A stretch of 64,000 bases of DNA from Gillisella vitis (GTDB taxonomy: Bacteria; Pseudomonadota; Alphaproteobacteria; Rhizobiales; Rhizobiaceae). Numbering within the stretch: the stretch's first letter is position 1; the number at the start of each line of letters is the position of its first letter. This document shows, one piece after another, positions 8,460-17,309 of this stretch. The DNA is taken from positions 930,001-994,000 of the forward strand of contig NZ_LMVL02000003.1 of the NCBI RefSeq assembly GCF_001541345.2. Reading direction: 5' to 3'. A model generated the notes under the pieces. That model did no database searches, was not told the origin of the DNA, and was given only the letters and a program-made list of their open reading frames with translations. The position numbers and the translations under genes were made by a program.

Positions 8460-9431
8460 TCAAAGGACGATCAAAACCACCAGGAGACCCAGACCTAGAC
8501 GCCAGGCGCCATCGATCAACCGCAGGCCAAGCCTGATATCGGCACCGCCGATGGCGCGCCGACCAGCCGCGTTCATCATCGGCTCGCGCACTGTTTCTCC
8601 TGCATAAATTCGCGGTCCCGCCAGCGCTACATCCAGCGCACCTGCCGCAGCCGCCTCCGGCCAGCCGGAGTTTGGCGAACGATGCAGGCCATGGTCAGCC
8701 ATCATGACAGAGAAGCATCGCCAGGCTGCCAGAGCGCCATTGTCCAACCAGACCGAACACACAGTCAACAATCCCGCCAGCCGGGCAGCAGGCCAATTGG
8801 CCAGATCATCCAACCGCGCCGAGGCCCAACCGAACTGCAAATAGCGTTCGGATTTATGGCCGATCATCGAATCGGCAGTGTTCAGCATTTTATAGGCAAG
8901 CAGACCCGGCAGGCCGAGCAGGCCATACCAGAGGGCAGGAGCCACCACGCCATCGGCAAAGTTTTCTGACAGGCTTTCCAGCGCAGCCCGCGCCACACCG
9001 GCCTCGTCAAGCACATCGGGATCGCGCCCGACAATCATCGACACGGCCCGGCGACCACCGGCAAGGCCCCCATGCAGCAAGCCGTCGGCGACGGCTTTCA
9101 CATGGTCCAGCAGACTTTTCTGCGCCAGAAACACCGCCGTGACGGCAATTTCCAGCAGCACCCCGAGAAATCCGAGCGCCGCAAACAGACGATGCAGACC
9201 ATATCCAACGCCAAGGCTTGCGATCAGCAGAAGCACAATCGTCAGCACCCCGCCCGCCTTGCGCAGCGGGTCTGCCAGAACAGGCCGGTTCAACAGCCGG
9301 TCGAAGGCCGAAATACATGTGCCAAACACCACGACCGGATGCGGCAGGCGCGACCATAACCAGGGCGGGTCGCCAACCACACGGTCAAGCGCCAGTGCCA
9401 GAACTAGGATAAGCAGATGCGCCTCCATCAT
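8460..9431 (-). CDS. cobD: Adenosylcobinamide-phosphate synthase CobD (CbiB type)
   Basis: 323 residues. It attaches the aminopropanol arm to adenosylcobyric acid; it is an inner-membrane protein. It contains the family signature GDPPWLWSRLPHPVVVFG near the N-terminus and several hydrophobic helices (for example VLTIVLLLIASLGVGYGL). The start at 9431 overlaps the cobC stop by four bases (ATGA), indicating translational coupling. In P. denitrificans nomenclature cobC and cobD act together on the aminopropanol side chain, which fits this adjacency. It is the last gene of the block cobA-cobB-cobC-cobD. Confidence 0.93.
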   Translation of the reverse strand: MMEAHLLILVLALALDRVVGDPPWLWSRLPHPVVVFGTCISAFDRLLNRPVLADPLRKAGGVLTIVLLLIASLGVGYGLHRLFAALGFLGVLLEIAVTAVFLAQKSLLDHVKAVADGLLHGGLAGGRRAVSMIVGRDPDVLDEAGVARAALESLSENFADGVVAPALWYGLLGLPGLLAYKMLNTADSMIGHKSERYLQFGWASARLDDLANWPAARLAGLLTVCSVWLDNGALAAWRCFSVMMADHGLHRSPNSGWPEAAAAGALDVALAGPRIYAGETVREPMMNAAGRRAIGGADIRLGLRLIDGAWRLGLGLLVVLIVL

Positions 9432-10441
9432 GACCGGAATGCCTGCAAGGCAGCCAGAAGCCGCGCATCGGCCTCTTCGTCGGGCGTCAGACCGATCCGC
9501 AGCCAAGCCGGCGCATAATCAAAAATCCGCGTCAGGATATGCGCGCGTGCCAGATGCGCATGGATCTTTGCTGCATCCGCCTGCTCCACCAGTGAAAACA
9601 GCGGCGTGCCACCGATCACCGTCAGACCGGCCTGCACCAAAACCGCATCAAGCCCCGCCTTGCGGGCAAAAATCCGAGTGCGAAGCGCATGATGATCGGC
9701 ACTGAACAGTTGGGTTGCCACCGACAAAGCTGGGCCGGACACCGCCCAGGGACCAAGCCAACAGGCAAACCGGTCCGACACCATCTGCTCGGCAATCACA
9801 AAGCCAAGCCTCAAACCCGCCATGCCGAAGAATTTGCCGAAAGAACGAAACAGCACGAGATTGGGATGATCCGCCACAAGCGGCGCCAGAGACTGCTCCG
9901 GCTGCGTATCTGCAAAGGCTTCGTCCACCAGCAAAAGACCGCCATGGACCGCCATGCGCTGCGCTAAGGAAACCAGTTCCGCTCGCCCGATCTGACGCCC
10001 GGTGGGATTGTTGGGGTTAACCACCACTGCCAATCCATGGGCGGATGTCATTGCCTCAAGATTGTCCACCGCATCGATAGCGATACCGGCCAGCGTGAGG
10101 CTACGAGCATATTCCGCATAGGTGGGGCTCAAAATGGCGGCGCGCCTGCCCGCGTCCATCAACTTCGGCAAAAGCTGGATGACCGATTGCGTGCCAGGAA
10201 CCGGCAGCGGCAGAACGGCGCCGCTGCGATAAAAATCCCGTGCTGCCAGCCGGGCTGCATCCTCGCGTTCGCGGTCCGGCAGGCGGTGCCAGGCGCGGGC
10301 ATCGATGGCGGGCAGATCCGGTGGACAGGGATTGATCCCGGTGGACAGGTCCAGCCAGTCTTCAACCTCCCCCCCATAAAGACGCGCTGCCGCCGCAAGG
10401 CCGCCGCCATGGGCAATGATCTGGCCGGGCTGTACTGTCAT
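9428..10441 (-). CDS. cobC: Threonine-phosphate decarboxylase-type aminotransferase CobC
   Basis: 337 residues, a PLP-dependent class I/II aminotransferase fold. It supplies the aminopropanol phosphate arm of cobalamin. Visible motifs are HGGGLAAAARLYGG at the N-terminus, VVNPNNPTGRQI in the PLP region, LLVDEAFAD, and the Schiff-base lysine segment LFRSFGKFFGMAGLRLGF. ATGA overlaps join it to cobB upstream and cobD downstream. Confidence 0.93.
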   Translation of the reverse strand: MTVQPGQIIAHGGGLAAAARLYGGEVEDWLDLSTGINPCPPDLPAIDARAWHRLPDREREDAARLAARDFYRSGAVLPLPVPGTQSVIQLLPKLMDAGRRAAILSPTYAEYARSLTLAGIAIDAVDNLEAMTSAHGLAVVVNPNNPTGRQIGRAELVSLAQRMAVHGGLLLVDEAFADTQPEQSLAPLVADHPNLVLFRSFGKFFGMAGLRLGFVIAEQMVSDRFACWLGPWAVSGPALSVATQLFSADHHALRTRIFARKAGLDAVLVQAGLTVIGGTPLFSLVEQADAAKIHAHLARAHILTRIFDYAPAWLRIGLTPDEEADARLLAALQAFRS

Positions 10442-11748
10442 GACCGGTTCTCGCCCGCACGGTCGATCAGATGCATATAGGAGCCAGCCACATTGGCACG
10501 TCGCAGCCCGACCTGCCCCAGGGATACGCCCAGGGCATCTTCCGCAGCAAACAGCCGGTCTCCTTCGCCTTCCTCGATAACAGTCGAATAATGAAACTCG
10601 TGGCCGGTCATGACATGGGCAAAGAAATCTCCCGCCAATGGTCGCAGCAACCGATAGCCCAGTTGCCGCTTTCGTGTGGCAAAGCTGGTTTTCAACGGCA
10701 GAAGCCCCAGCATCGTATGGTCGGTTCCGTCCGCATCGGTCAACCTTTCACCCAGCACCATATAGCCACCGCATTCCCCGTAAATTTTCACCGGCCTTGC
10801 CGCCGCCGCCAGCATGCCCGCGCGGAACCGGTGGGCATTGGCGATCCGCCCGGCATGAAGCTCGGGATAGCCGCCGGGCAGATAGATCGCATCGGCATCG
10901 TCTGCCGGAGCTTCATCCTGCAAGGGTGAAAAAAAGCTGATATGGGCGCCGCGTCGTCGCCAACCCAGCAGCATATGCTCATAGCAAAAGGCAAACGCCT
11001 CATCCCGCGCCACGGCGATATGGCGGCCTAGCGGCGCAAGCCTGATAATATTGGCCTCCGAGACCGGATCAGGGCTGCGAACCGCAGCGCGCATGATGGC
11101 GTCGAGATCACAGCCTTTTGCCACCACCTGCGCGGCATGGCTGATGAAGCCTTCGAGATCAGTCTGTTCCGCCGCCTGCACCAATCCCAGATGCCGCTCT
11201 GGCAGGGCAAGCCCCGTATCGGTACGGATCACACCCAGCACCGGCATGCGGATTGTCTCCAGCGCCTGGCGCAGCATCGCCTCATGCCGGTCGCTGGCGA
11301 CCCGGTTGATGATAACGCCGACCATCAGCAGACCAGGCCTGAAATCGGCAAAGCCTTTCACCAAGGCGGCGACGGAATGCGAGGTGCGGGCGCAATCGAC
11401 CACCAGCACCACCGACAGGCCGAGCATCAGGGCAAGATCCGCCGCCGAACCGGTACCATCCGCTGCCCCGTCGTAAAGCCCCATCATCGCTTCGACCATC
11501 AGGGTCCGGCCACCCTGGCGGTGCAAGGCGGCATTGGCGGCGATCAATTCCGGTCGCATCGCCCAGGGGTCGAAATTCAGGCAGGTCTCACCACTTGCCG
11601 CCGCATGAAAGGCCGGATCGATATAATCCGGCCCGGCCTTGCCCGGCGCCAGCTTATGACCGGCCTCGCTCAAGGCGCGCAGCAGGCCGAGCGTGACGGT
11701 GGTCTTGCCTGACCCGGAGGCAGGCGCGGCAATCAGAAGGCCACTCAT
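10438..11748 (-). CDS. cobB: Cobyrinic acid a,c-diamide synthase (hydrogenobyrinate type)
   Basis: 436 residues from ATG at 11748, preceded by AAAGGA. It amidates the a and c side chains of the corrin ring using ATP and glutamine. The N-terminal P-loop is IAAPASGSGKTTVTLG. The C-terminal class I glutamine amidotransferase domain has the nucleophile Cys in YGECGGYMVLGE and a later His in MTGHEFHYST. The start overlaps the cobA stop as ATGA and the end overlaps the cobC start as ATGA. Confidence 0.94.
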   Translation of the reverse strand: MSGLLIAAPASGSGKTTVTLGLLRALSEAGHKLAPGKAGPDYIDPAFHAAASGETCLNFDPWAMRPELIAANAALHRQGGRTLMVEAMMGLYDGAADGTGSAADLALMLGLSVVLVVDCARTSHSVAALVKGFADFRPGLLMVGVIINRVASDRHEAMLRQALETIRMPVLGVIRTDTGLALPERHLGLVQAAEQTDLEGFISHAAQVVAKGCDLDAIMRAAVRSPDPVSEANIIRLAPLGRHIAVARDEAFAFCYEHMLLGWRRRGAHISFFSPLQDEAPADDADAIYLPGGYPELHAGRIANAHRFRAGMLAAAARPVKIYGECGGYMVLGERLTDADGTDHTMLGLLPLKTSFATRKRQLGYRLLRPLAGDFFAHVMTGHEFHYSTVIEEGEGDRLFAAEDALGVSLGQVGLRRANVAGSYMHLIDRAGENRS

Positions 11749-12587
11749 GCCGTATCCTTTAGGCTTCGATTGGCAAAGGGGTCCTGTTGCAAGGCCCGGC
11801 CCGACAAGGCACCGAGCCAATCCAGCGAGGGGCGAAGCCGCACCACCTCGCCCAGCACCACGATGGCGGGTGGCTGAATACAAGCGGCCTGCATTGCGTC
11901 TTCTGCCTCACCCAGCGTGGTTTCCAGCACCCGTTGCCGGTCCGTTGCCGCGTCGCAGACAAAGGCCAGCGGTTCTTCGGGGTGGCGTCCTGCCGCCATC
12001 AATTGCGCGGCGATATGGCCCATATGCTTCATCGCCATATACATGACAATCACCCGAGAGCCCTTGGCGACCGCCTGCCAGTCTATGCCATCAGGCATCG
12101 CGCCGGACGAATCGTGACCGGTCAGGAAGGTGACGGCATGATTGACCTCACGATGGGTGACGGGAATGCCCGCATAGGCCAGCCCGCCAATGCCTGCCGT
12201 AATGCCCGGCACGATACGAAACGGCACGCCATGCTCGACAAGGGTCAACGCTTCCTCACCGCCGCGTCCGAAGACGAAGGGGTCACCGCCTTTCAGCCGC
12301 AGCACCCGCTTGCCGGATTTCGCCAGTTCCACCAGCCGCAGGGAAATATCGCGCTGCCGGGCCGAGGGCTTGCCGCCACGCTTGCCCGCATATTCCAGCA
12401 CCGCACCCGGATTGGCGTAAGCAAGGCAAGTCTCATCCACCGGCGCGTCATGAACAATCACATCCGCCATGGACAGGCCACGCACCGCCAACAGCGTCAA
12501 CAGACCTGGATCACCCGGCCCGGCCCCTGCCAGCCAGACATGGCCCGGCTGCAACAGTGGCAAAGGCTTGAAAACATCATGCATCAT
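11745..12587 (-). CDS. cobA: Uroporphyrinogen-III C-methyltransferase
   Basis: About 280 residues from ATG at 12587 (or 12584); a TTG start at 12617 is possible, and no site has a clear ribosome binding sequence. It methylates uroporphyrinogen III at C2 and C7 to give precorrin-2, the entry to the corrin pathway. SAM-methyltransferase motifs: VWLAGAGPGDPGLLTL, RLKGGDPFVFGRGGEE, and IPVTHREVNHAVTFLTGHD. It is the stand-alone CobA type without the dehydrogenase/chelatase part of CysG. First gene of the minus-strand block, divergent from cbiD across about 140 bases that must carry both promoters. Confidence 0.93.
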   Translation of the reverse strand: MMHDVFKPLPLLQPGHVWLAGAGPGDPGLLTLLAVRGLSMADVIVHDAPVDETCLAYANPGAVLEYAGKRGGKPSARQRDISLRLVELAKSGKRVLRLKGGDPFVFGRGGEEALTLVEHGVPFRIVPGITAGIGGLAYAGIPVTHREVNHAVTFLTGHDSSGAMPDGIDWQAVAKGSRVIVMYMAMKHMGHIAAQLMAAGRHPEEPLAFVCDAATDRQRVLETTLGEAEDAMQAACIQPPAIVVLGEVVRLRPSLDWLGALSGRALQQDPFANRSLKDTA

Positions 12588-12729
12588 GGGCAGAAGATCT
12601 ACTGCATAATTTCCCAAACCGAAATCGGTTGGCGGGGAAAATTATACCGCCATGACGATGATTTGTCCGAATGAGCGGCAAGGGTCACACCCATCTTCCC
12701 CCCGCCGCAAGCCTTGCCTATAAAGAACC

Positions 12730-13857
12730 ATGACCGAAGCCGCGCAGCCCACCGAAACACCCGATGCCGCAGCTTCGCGCAAGCCGAATGGACCGCTGCG
12801 CAAGGGCTGGACCACGGGCGCCTGCGCGACAGCCGCGACCAAGGCAGCACTGACGGCGCTTTTGACCGGTGAATTTCCCGATCCGGTGTCGATCCGCCTG
12901 CCGGGCGGCCAGGAACCAGCCTTTGCACTTGCCTATGAACAGATTGCGGATGGCCAGGCCTCGGCGGGCATCATCAAGGACGCGGGCGATGACCCCGATG
13001 TGACCCATGGCGCAACCGTGATTGCCACAGTGCGGCTTCTCACCGCCGGTTCTGGCATCCGGTTCGTGGCAGGCGATGGCGTCGGCACCGTCACCCGGCC
13101 CGGCCTGCCGCTGGCCATTGGCGAGCCAGCCATCAACCCCGTGCCGCGCGCAATGATGGCGGCCGAGGTGGAAGCGCTGGCCAGACAGCATGGAGTGGCG
13201 CCCGATGTGGAAATCACCATTTCCATTCCCGGCGGTCAGGCGCTGGCGGAAAAGACATGGAACCCGCGCCTGGGCATTATCGGCGGGCTTTCGGTGCTCG
13301 GAACCACTGGCATCGTCAATCCATTTTCCTGTGCCGCCTGGATTCACTCCATCCATCGCGGCATCGATGTGGCGCGCGCCATGGGCCTTCCGCATGTGCT
13401 GGGTGCAACCGGCTCGACCTCCGAACGCGCCGCACAGCAGCTTTACGGTCTGCCGCAGGAAGCGCTGCTGGACATGGGTGATTTTGCCGGTGGTCTGCTC
13501 AAATATCTGCGCCAGCACCCCGTACCCCGGCTGACGATTGCAGGCGGATTTGCCAAGTTGAGCAAGCTGGCTCAAGGCGCGCTGGATCTGCATTCCGCCC
13601 GCAGCCAGATCGACAATTCCTTCATGGAAACATTGATTTCCGATCATCATCTCTCGCAAGACATCAAAGAGAGGATCAGGTCTGCCAACACCGCCCTGGA
13701 AATCCTCGACATCACCCGGCAAAACAATCTGGACATGGCAACACCGATTGCACAAAGGGCAAGGCAGACGGCCCTTTCAGTCCTGCGCGGTGCCGATATC
13801 GCGGTCGATGTCATCGTCACCGACCGGACGGGAGCGATCCTTGCCATCGCTTCCTGA
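12730..13857 (+). CDS. cbiD: Precorrin-5 C1-methyltransferase, CbiD type
   Basis: 375 residues. The N-terminal GWTTGACATAATKAALTALL is the CbiD signature, and GVGTVTRPGLPLAIGEPAIN and ISIPGGQALAEKTWNPRLGI are further family blocks. CbiD methylates C1 of the contracted ring in the oxygen-independent route, the job done by the unrelated CobF in P. denitrificans. No cobF is seen in the window, so CbiD presumably fills that step. cobK starts inside its last codons. Confidence 0.93.
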   Translation: MTEAAQPTETPDAAASRKPNGPLRKGWTTGACATAATKAALTALLTGEFPDPVSIRLPGGQEPAFALAYEQIADGQASAGIIKDAGDDPDVTHGATVIATVRLLTAGSGIRFVAGDGVGTVTRPGLPLAIGEPAINPVPRAMMAAEVEALARQHGVAPDVEITISIPGGQALAEKTWNPRLGIIGGLSVLGTTGIVNPFSCAAWIHSIHRGIDVARAMGLPHVLGATGSTSERAAQQLYGLPQEALLDMGDFAGGLLKYLRQHPVPRLTIAGGFAKLSKLAQGALDLHSARSQIDNSFMETLISDHHLSQDIKERIRSANTALEILDITRQNNLDMATPIAQRARQTALSVLRGADIAVDVIVTDRTGAILAIAS

Positions 13858-14533
13858 ACGCATCCTCATTCTCGGCGGCACGGCGGAAGCGGCAAAGCTT
13901 GCCGCAGAGCTGGTGGGACAAGGCGAGGCTTTCGTCATTACCGCGCTTGCCGGACGCACCGAATATCCGGCCAGTCTGGCTGGAGAGGTCCGCATTGGTG
14001 GCTTCGGCGGTGTCGATGGGCTGGCGGCCTACCTGAGGAGCCAAGGCATTACCAGGGTGATCGACGCCACCCATCCCTTTGCCCGGCAAATATCCGCCAA
14101 TACCGTCGAAGCCTGCCGGAAAGCAGGCGTACCGCTGACCGTGCATCTGCGACCGCCATGGCTGCAACAACCCGGCGACCGCTGGACCATGGTCGAGACG
14201 CTGGAAGCGGCGGCCCATACGTTGCCGGAAGGAGCCAGGGTCTTCCTGGCGCTGGGGCGGCAATATATCGACCTATTCGCACAGCGAACGGATTGCCACT
14301 TCGTGATCCGCATGGTGGATGCGCCTTCAACGCCGCTACCCTTTACCCATGCCGACATCGTTGTCGGCAAAGCGGCGGCGGATTGGGAAGCGGAAAAAGC
14401 CCTGCTGGAAGGCCATGCCATCACCCATCTCGTCACCCGCAATTCAGGCGGCAAGGCAAGCTATGGCAAGATTATCGCGGCGCGAAAATTGGAATTGCCC
14501 GTGGTGGTGATCGCCCGTCCGATCGCTAGATGA
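13841..14533 (+). CDS. cobK: Precorrin-6A reductase
   Basis: About 230 residues from a TTG codon at 13841, chosen because GGGAG precedes it and the protein then begins directly with RILILGGTAEAAKLAAEL, as in the family. An ATG at 13808 would add 11 residues. It reduces precorrin-6A (or its cobalt form) to 6B with NADPH. Other motifs: VIDATHPFARQISANTVEAC and LVTRNSGGKASYGKI near the end. It overlaps cbiD by 17 bases. cbiD-cobK is the only plus-strand pair of pathway genes here. Confidence 0.9.
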   Translation: MPSLPERILILGGTAEAAKLAAELVGQGEAFVITALAGRTEYPASLAGEVRIGGFGGVDGLAAYLRSQGITRVIDATHPFARQISANTVEACRKAGVPLTVHLRPPWLQQPGDRWTMVETLEAAAHTLPEGARVFLALGRQYIDLFAQRTDCHFVIRMVDAPSTPLPFTHADIVVGKAAADWEAEKALLEGHAITHLVTRNSGGKASYGKIIAARKLELPVVVIARPIAR

Positions 14534-14548
14534 CCGACTGCGATATCC

Positions 14549-15106
14549 TCAGACCTTCTGCGCTGACGACCGAATTGCCGTGACCTTGGGCTTCGCACCC
14601 ATGCGTCCGGTGAGCGGCACACAATTGGTCTTGCCCGAATAGGGCCAATAGTCGAGCTTGCAGCCATAGGGGCCGCCGACATTTTCTTCAACGACTGCAA
14701 TACCGTTCGTGGCCAGAAATTGCCGCGCGAAATCGAAATTACGCACTCCCACATTATAGAAGGAGTTGCCGGGACTGGCTCCACCAAAAATCTTTGCCTC
14801 CAAACGCCAGACATTTGCGCCACGCGCCAACAGTCCGGCCACAAGAAGCTCCATCAGCTGACAGCCATATCGCGCCGCCTCACTCTTGCTCATGCCCTTG
14901 GTAACGGGGCCTGGCAATACAAAATGATTCATGCCACCGAGACCCAGCACGGGATCGCGAATACAGGCTGCAACACAGGAACCGAGAACCGTCGTCAGCA
15001 CAGTATCGGGATCGTCGTTGACGGCAAATTCTCCCTGCGAAATAGTTATCCGCCCTTTAGGCAGATCCATTCGTGAAGCCACTTGAGCATTCCAAACGAA
15101 AGACAT
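14549..15106 (-). CDS. cheD: Chemoreceptor glutamine deamidase CheD
   Basis: 185 residues. CheD deamidates glutamines in methyl-accepting chemoreceptors and can act with CheC-type phosphatases. The catalytic Cys44 is in TVLGSCVAACIRD and His61 is in GGMNHFVLP; FGGASPGNSFYNVGVRN and VGGPYGCKLDYWP follow, the latter unusually Cys-bearing. In many alphaproteobacteria cheD lies inside the main che operon, but here it stands alone, tail-to-tail with cobK and with no che gene adjacent. A conserved rhizobial-style upstream element lies about 110 bases ahead (15217-15292). Confidence 0.92.
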   Translation of the reverse strand: MSFVWNAQVASRMDLPKGRITISQGEFAVNDDPDTVLTTVLGSCVAACIRDPVLGLGGMNHFVLPGPVTKGMSKSEAARYGCQLMELLVAGLLARGANVWRLEAKIFGGASPGNSFYNVGVRNFDFARQFLATNGIAVVEENVGGPYGCKLDYWPYSGKTNCVPLTGRMGAKPKVTAIRSSAQKV

Positions 15107-15486
15107 TCAATCCGACCCCTGCAATTACATAGAAATAAAAGCATAGATTGAAACAAAAACCTATTGCTCATTTCTGTCCGCACGCCGCGCCATAGCGCCG
15201 TGCGTTTTGGAAAACCGCACAAAGGACGCTGTAACACTTTATATTTTCTGCATAATTTTCTCCTTAAACTGCAACTGGTTTAAGGAATTATGCCTCAGGC
15301 TTTGGATAAGAAATTACACCAGACATTATCGCAACATGCTCACTCATCGGACACAACGCAGACACTAGCCAATTCAGTGGTGCCGACTTCGCTATTAATC
15401 GGGCATTCTGGCTTCCTGGCTAATAAACCATGAATATATTGATTTATTGTCTACTCGTCATCGGTCAAGGAATGCAGCGGACCAAG
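15107..15486. other. Intergenic region upstream of cheD
   Basis: About 380 bases between cheD and the nucleoside hydrolase, both minus strand, so it contains the cheD promoter and the end of the upstream transcript. It holds the repeated element at 15217-15292; its right half (15293-15486) is A+T-rich with no gene I can support. Confidence 0.5.
15217..15292. repeat. Dispersed rhizobial-type upstream element, copy 1
   Basis: Contains ACACTTTATATTTTCTGCATAA followed by an 8-bp dyad: CCTTAAAC (15262-15269) and GTTTAAGG (15278-15285). A related copy lies at 35668-35731, also upstream of a minus-strand gene. On the minus strand both copies read TTATGCAG, a short variable stretch, then ATATAAAGTGTT, which looks like a promoter or regulator box. 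Confidence 0.6.
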
Positions 15487-16446
15487 TCACGCTTCCTGGA
15501 CTGACACGATCGTGTCGTGGATCAGCTTCAGCACGGCACCGGCCTCGATATCAGTGCAGATCGTCTGGCTTGGCAGGTCATCCCAATCACTGGGACCAAA
15601 CCCCATCGCGTCCGGCTTCTGAATGGTCTGGCCATCGGCAATGCCGCCGCAGACCACGCGGATCGAACCGCTGCGGGTGGTGAACAGCTCCGGCGCCACA
15701 ACATAGGCGCAGGCGCAACTATCGTGGACCACCATGCCATCAGGCACCCGGCTCTCGTAGAATTTGATATAGAACTGCGACAGATCGAACAGCAATTGCG
15801 CCCGCATGCCCGCCGCATCGCGGATGTCAGACAGCGCCTGGCGGGTCATCACGGTTTTCGTCGTGACATCCAGACCAACCACAACCACCGGCCATCCGGC
15901 GGTGAAGACAATATCGGCCGCTTCCGGGTCGCCGTGGATATTGGCCTCGGCGGCGGGCGTCACGTTGCCGTTGACATAGAAGGCACCGCCCATGATGACC
16001 ACGTCCTTGACCAGAGAAACGATCTCAGGATCTTCCTTCAAAGCATTGGCAAGATTGGTCATTCTGCCAACCGCAACGATCCGCACCTCGCCCGGATTGG
16101 CGCGGATGGTCTCAACAATGAAGCGATGCGCCGGGCGTGGATCGAGCGGCACGTCCACGGCATCCGGCACACCGATATTGCCAAGCCCATCATCGCCGTG
16201 AATGAATTTCGGCGGCTCATGGGTAACACGATGCGGAATGAAGGTTTCGCCAGCACCCTTGGCAACCGGCGCGTCGATATTCCATTCCTGCTTCAGATAA
16301 AGCGCATTGCGGGTCGTGGTCTCAATGGCGGCATTGCCGAATACGGTGGTGATGCCAAGCAGATCGATATCCGCATGATGATGCAGAAACAGCAGTGCCA
16401 TGGCATCGTCAACGCCGGGGTCTGTATCGAAAATCACCTTATGCAT
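15487..16446 (-). CDS. Nucleoside hydrolase (inosine-uridine preferring family)
   Basis: 319 residues from ATG at 16446, preceded by AAAGGACAG. It cleaves the N-glycosidic bond of ribonucleosides; the exact base preference cannot be told. The calcium-binding N-terminal motif is VIFDTDPGVDDAMALLFL; later VVIMGGAFYVNGNVTPAAE and the NIHGDPEAAD segment match the family active site. It lies 70 bases downstream of cobM on the same strand, so it could be the last gene of the cbiX-cobM operon, but a functional tie to cobalamin is only speculation. Confidence 0.9.
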   Translation of the reverse strand: MHKVIFDTDPGVDDAMALLFLHHHADIDLLGITTVFGNAAIETTTRNALYLKQEWNIDAPVAKGAGETFIPHRVTHEPPKFIHGDDGLGNIGVPDAVDVPLDPRPAHRFIVETIRANPGEVRIVAVGRMTNLANALKEDPEIVSLVKDVVIMGGAFYVNGNVTPAAEANIHGDPEAADIVFTAGWPVVVVGLDVTTKTVMTRQALSDIRDAAGMRAQLLFDLSQFYIKFYESRVPDGMVVHDSCACAYVVAPELFTTRSGSIRVVCGGIADGQTIQKPDAMGFGPSDWDDLPSQTICTDIEAGAVLKLIHDTIVSVQEA

Positions 16447-16516
16447 CGCGCTGTCCTTTATATATCCTTTGACGGGACAATAGCGGCCTTGCGCCATCCC
16501 GCAACCACTGTTGGCG

Positions 16517-17308
16517 TCAGACGGCCTGGTTTTTCTTGGATACACCCTTCTTGCCCACATTGCGCAGCACATGGGAAAAATCAGAATTGTAGAGATCGCT
16601 ATCGCGGAAGGCGACATCGCCGAATACTTTACCGACCATGACCAGCGCCGTTCGGGTAATCTTCGCCTTGCGCACCTCCTCAGCCATGTCCTTCAGCGTG
16701 GTGCGGATGAACAATTCGTCCGGCCATGTGGCCCGGTAGGCGATCACCACAGGGCAATCCTCGCCATAATAAGGCGTCAGGGTCTCACGGATATGGTTGA
16801 GATTGCGGATCGACAGATGAATGGCCAGCGTGGCGCGGGATTTTCCGAGGATTTCCAGCGTCTCGAATTCCGGCATCGACGATGCCTTCATTTCCGTGCG
16901 GGTGATGATCACAGTCTGTGCCACTTCCGGCAGGGTCAGTTCGGTCTTCAGCCTTGCAGCAGCCGCCGCAAAGGCGGGTACGCCCGGCACCACGTCATAG
17001 GGAATATCAAGGGCGTCCAGCCTGCGCATCTGTTCAGCAATCGCCCCATAGATGGCAGGATCGCCGGAATGCACCCGCGCCACATCCTGGCCTCGTGCAT
17101 GGGCCGCCTGGATCTCGGTGATGATCTCGTCCAGATGCATCGGCGCGGTATCCTTGACCAGCGCATCAACAGGTGCGGCCTTGACGATTTCCTCCGGCAC
17201 CAGCGATCCGGCATAAAGGCAGACCGGGCAGCGCTCAATCAGCCTCAAGCCCCGCACGGTAATCAGGTCGGGTGCGCCTGGACCGGCACCAATGAAATAA
17301 ACCGTCAT
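16517..17308 (-). CDS. cobM: Precorrin-4 C11-methyltransferase
   Basis: 263 residues from ATG at 17308. A SAM-dependent methyltransferase of the tetrapyrrole class: VYFIGAGPGAPDLITVRG at the N-terminus, RVHSGDPAIYGAIAEQ, and YDVVPGVPAFAAAAA. It adds the methyl group at C11 after ring contraction. It begins one base after the cobJ stop codon. The 3' end carries a short Lys-rich tail (GKKGVSKKNQ). Confidence 0.94.
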   Translation of the reverse strand: MTVYFIGAGPGAPDLITVRGLRLIERCPVCLYAGSLVPEEIVKAAPVDALVKDTAPMHLDEIITEIQAAHARGQDVARVHSGDPAIYGAIAEQMRRLDALDIPYDVVPGVPAFAAAAARLKTELTLPEVAQTVIITRTEMKASSMPEFETLEILGKSRATLAIHLSIRNLNHIRETLTPYYGEDCPVVIAYRATWPDELFIRTTLKDMAEEVRKAKITRTALVMVGKVFGDVAFRDSDLYNSDFSHVLRNVGKKGVSKKNQAV

Positions 17309-17309
17309 G

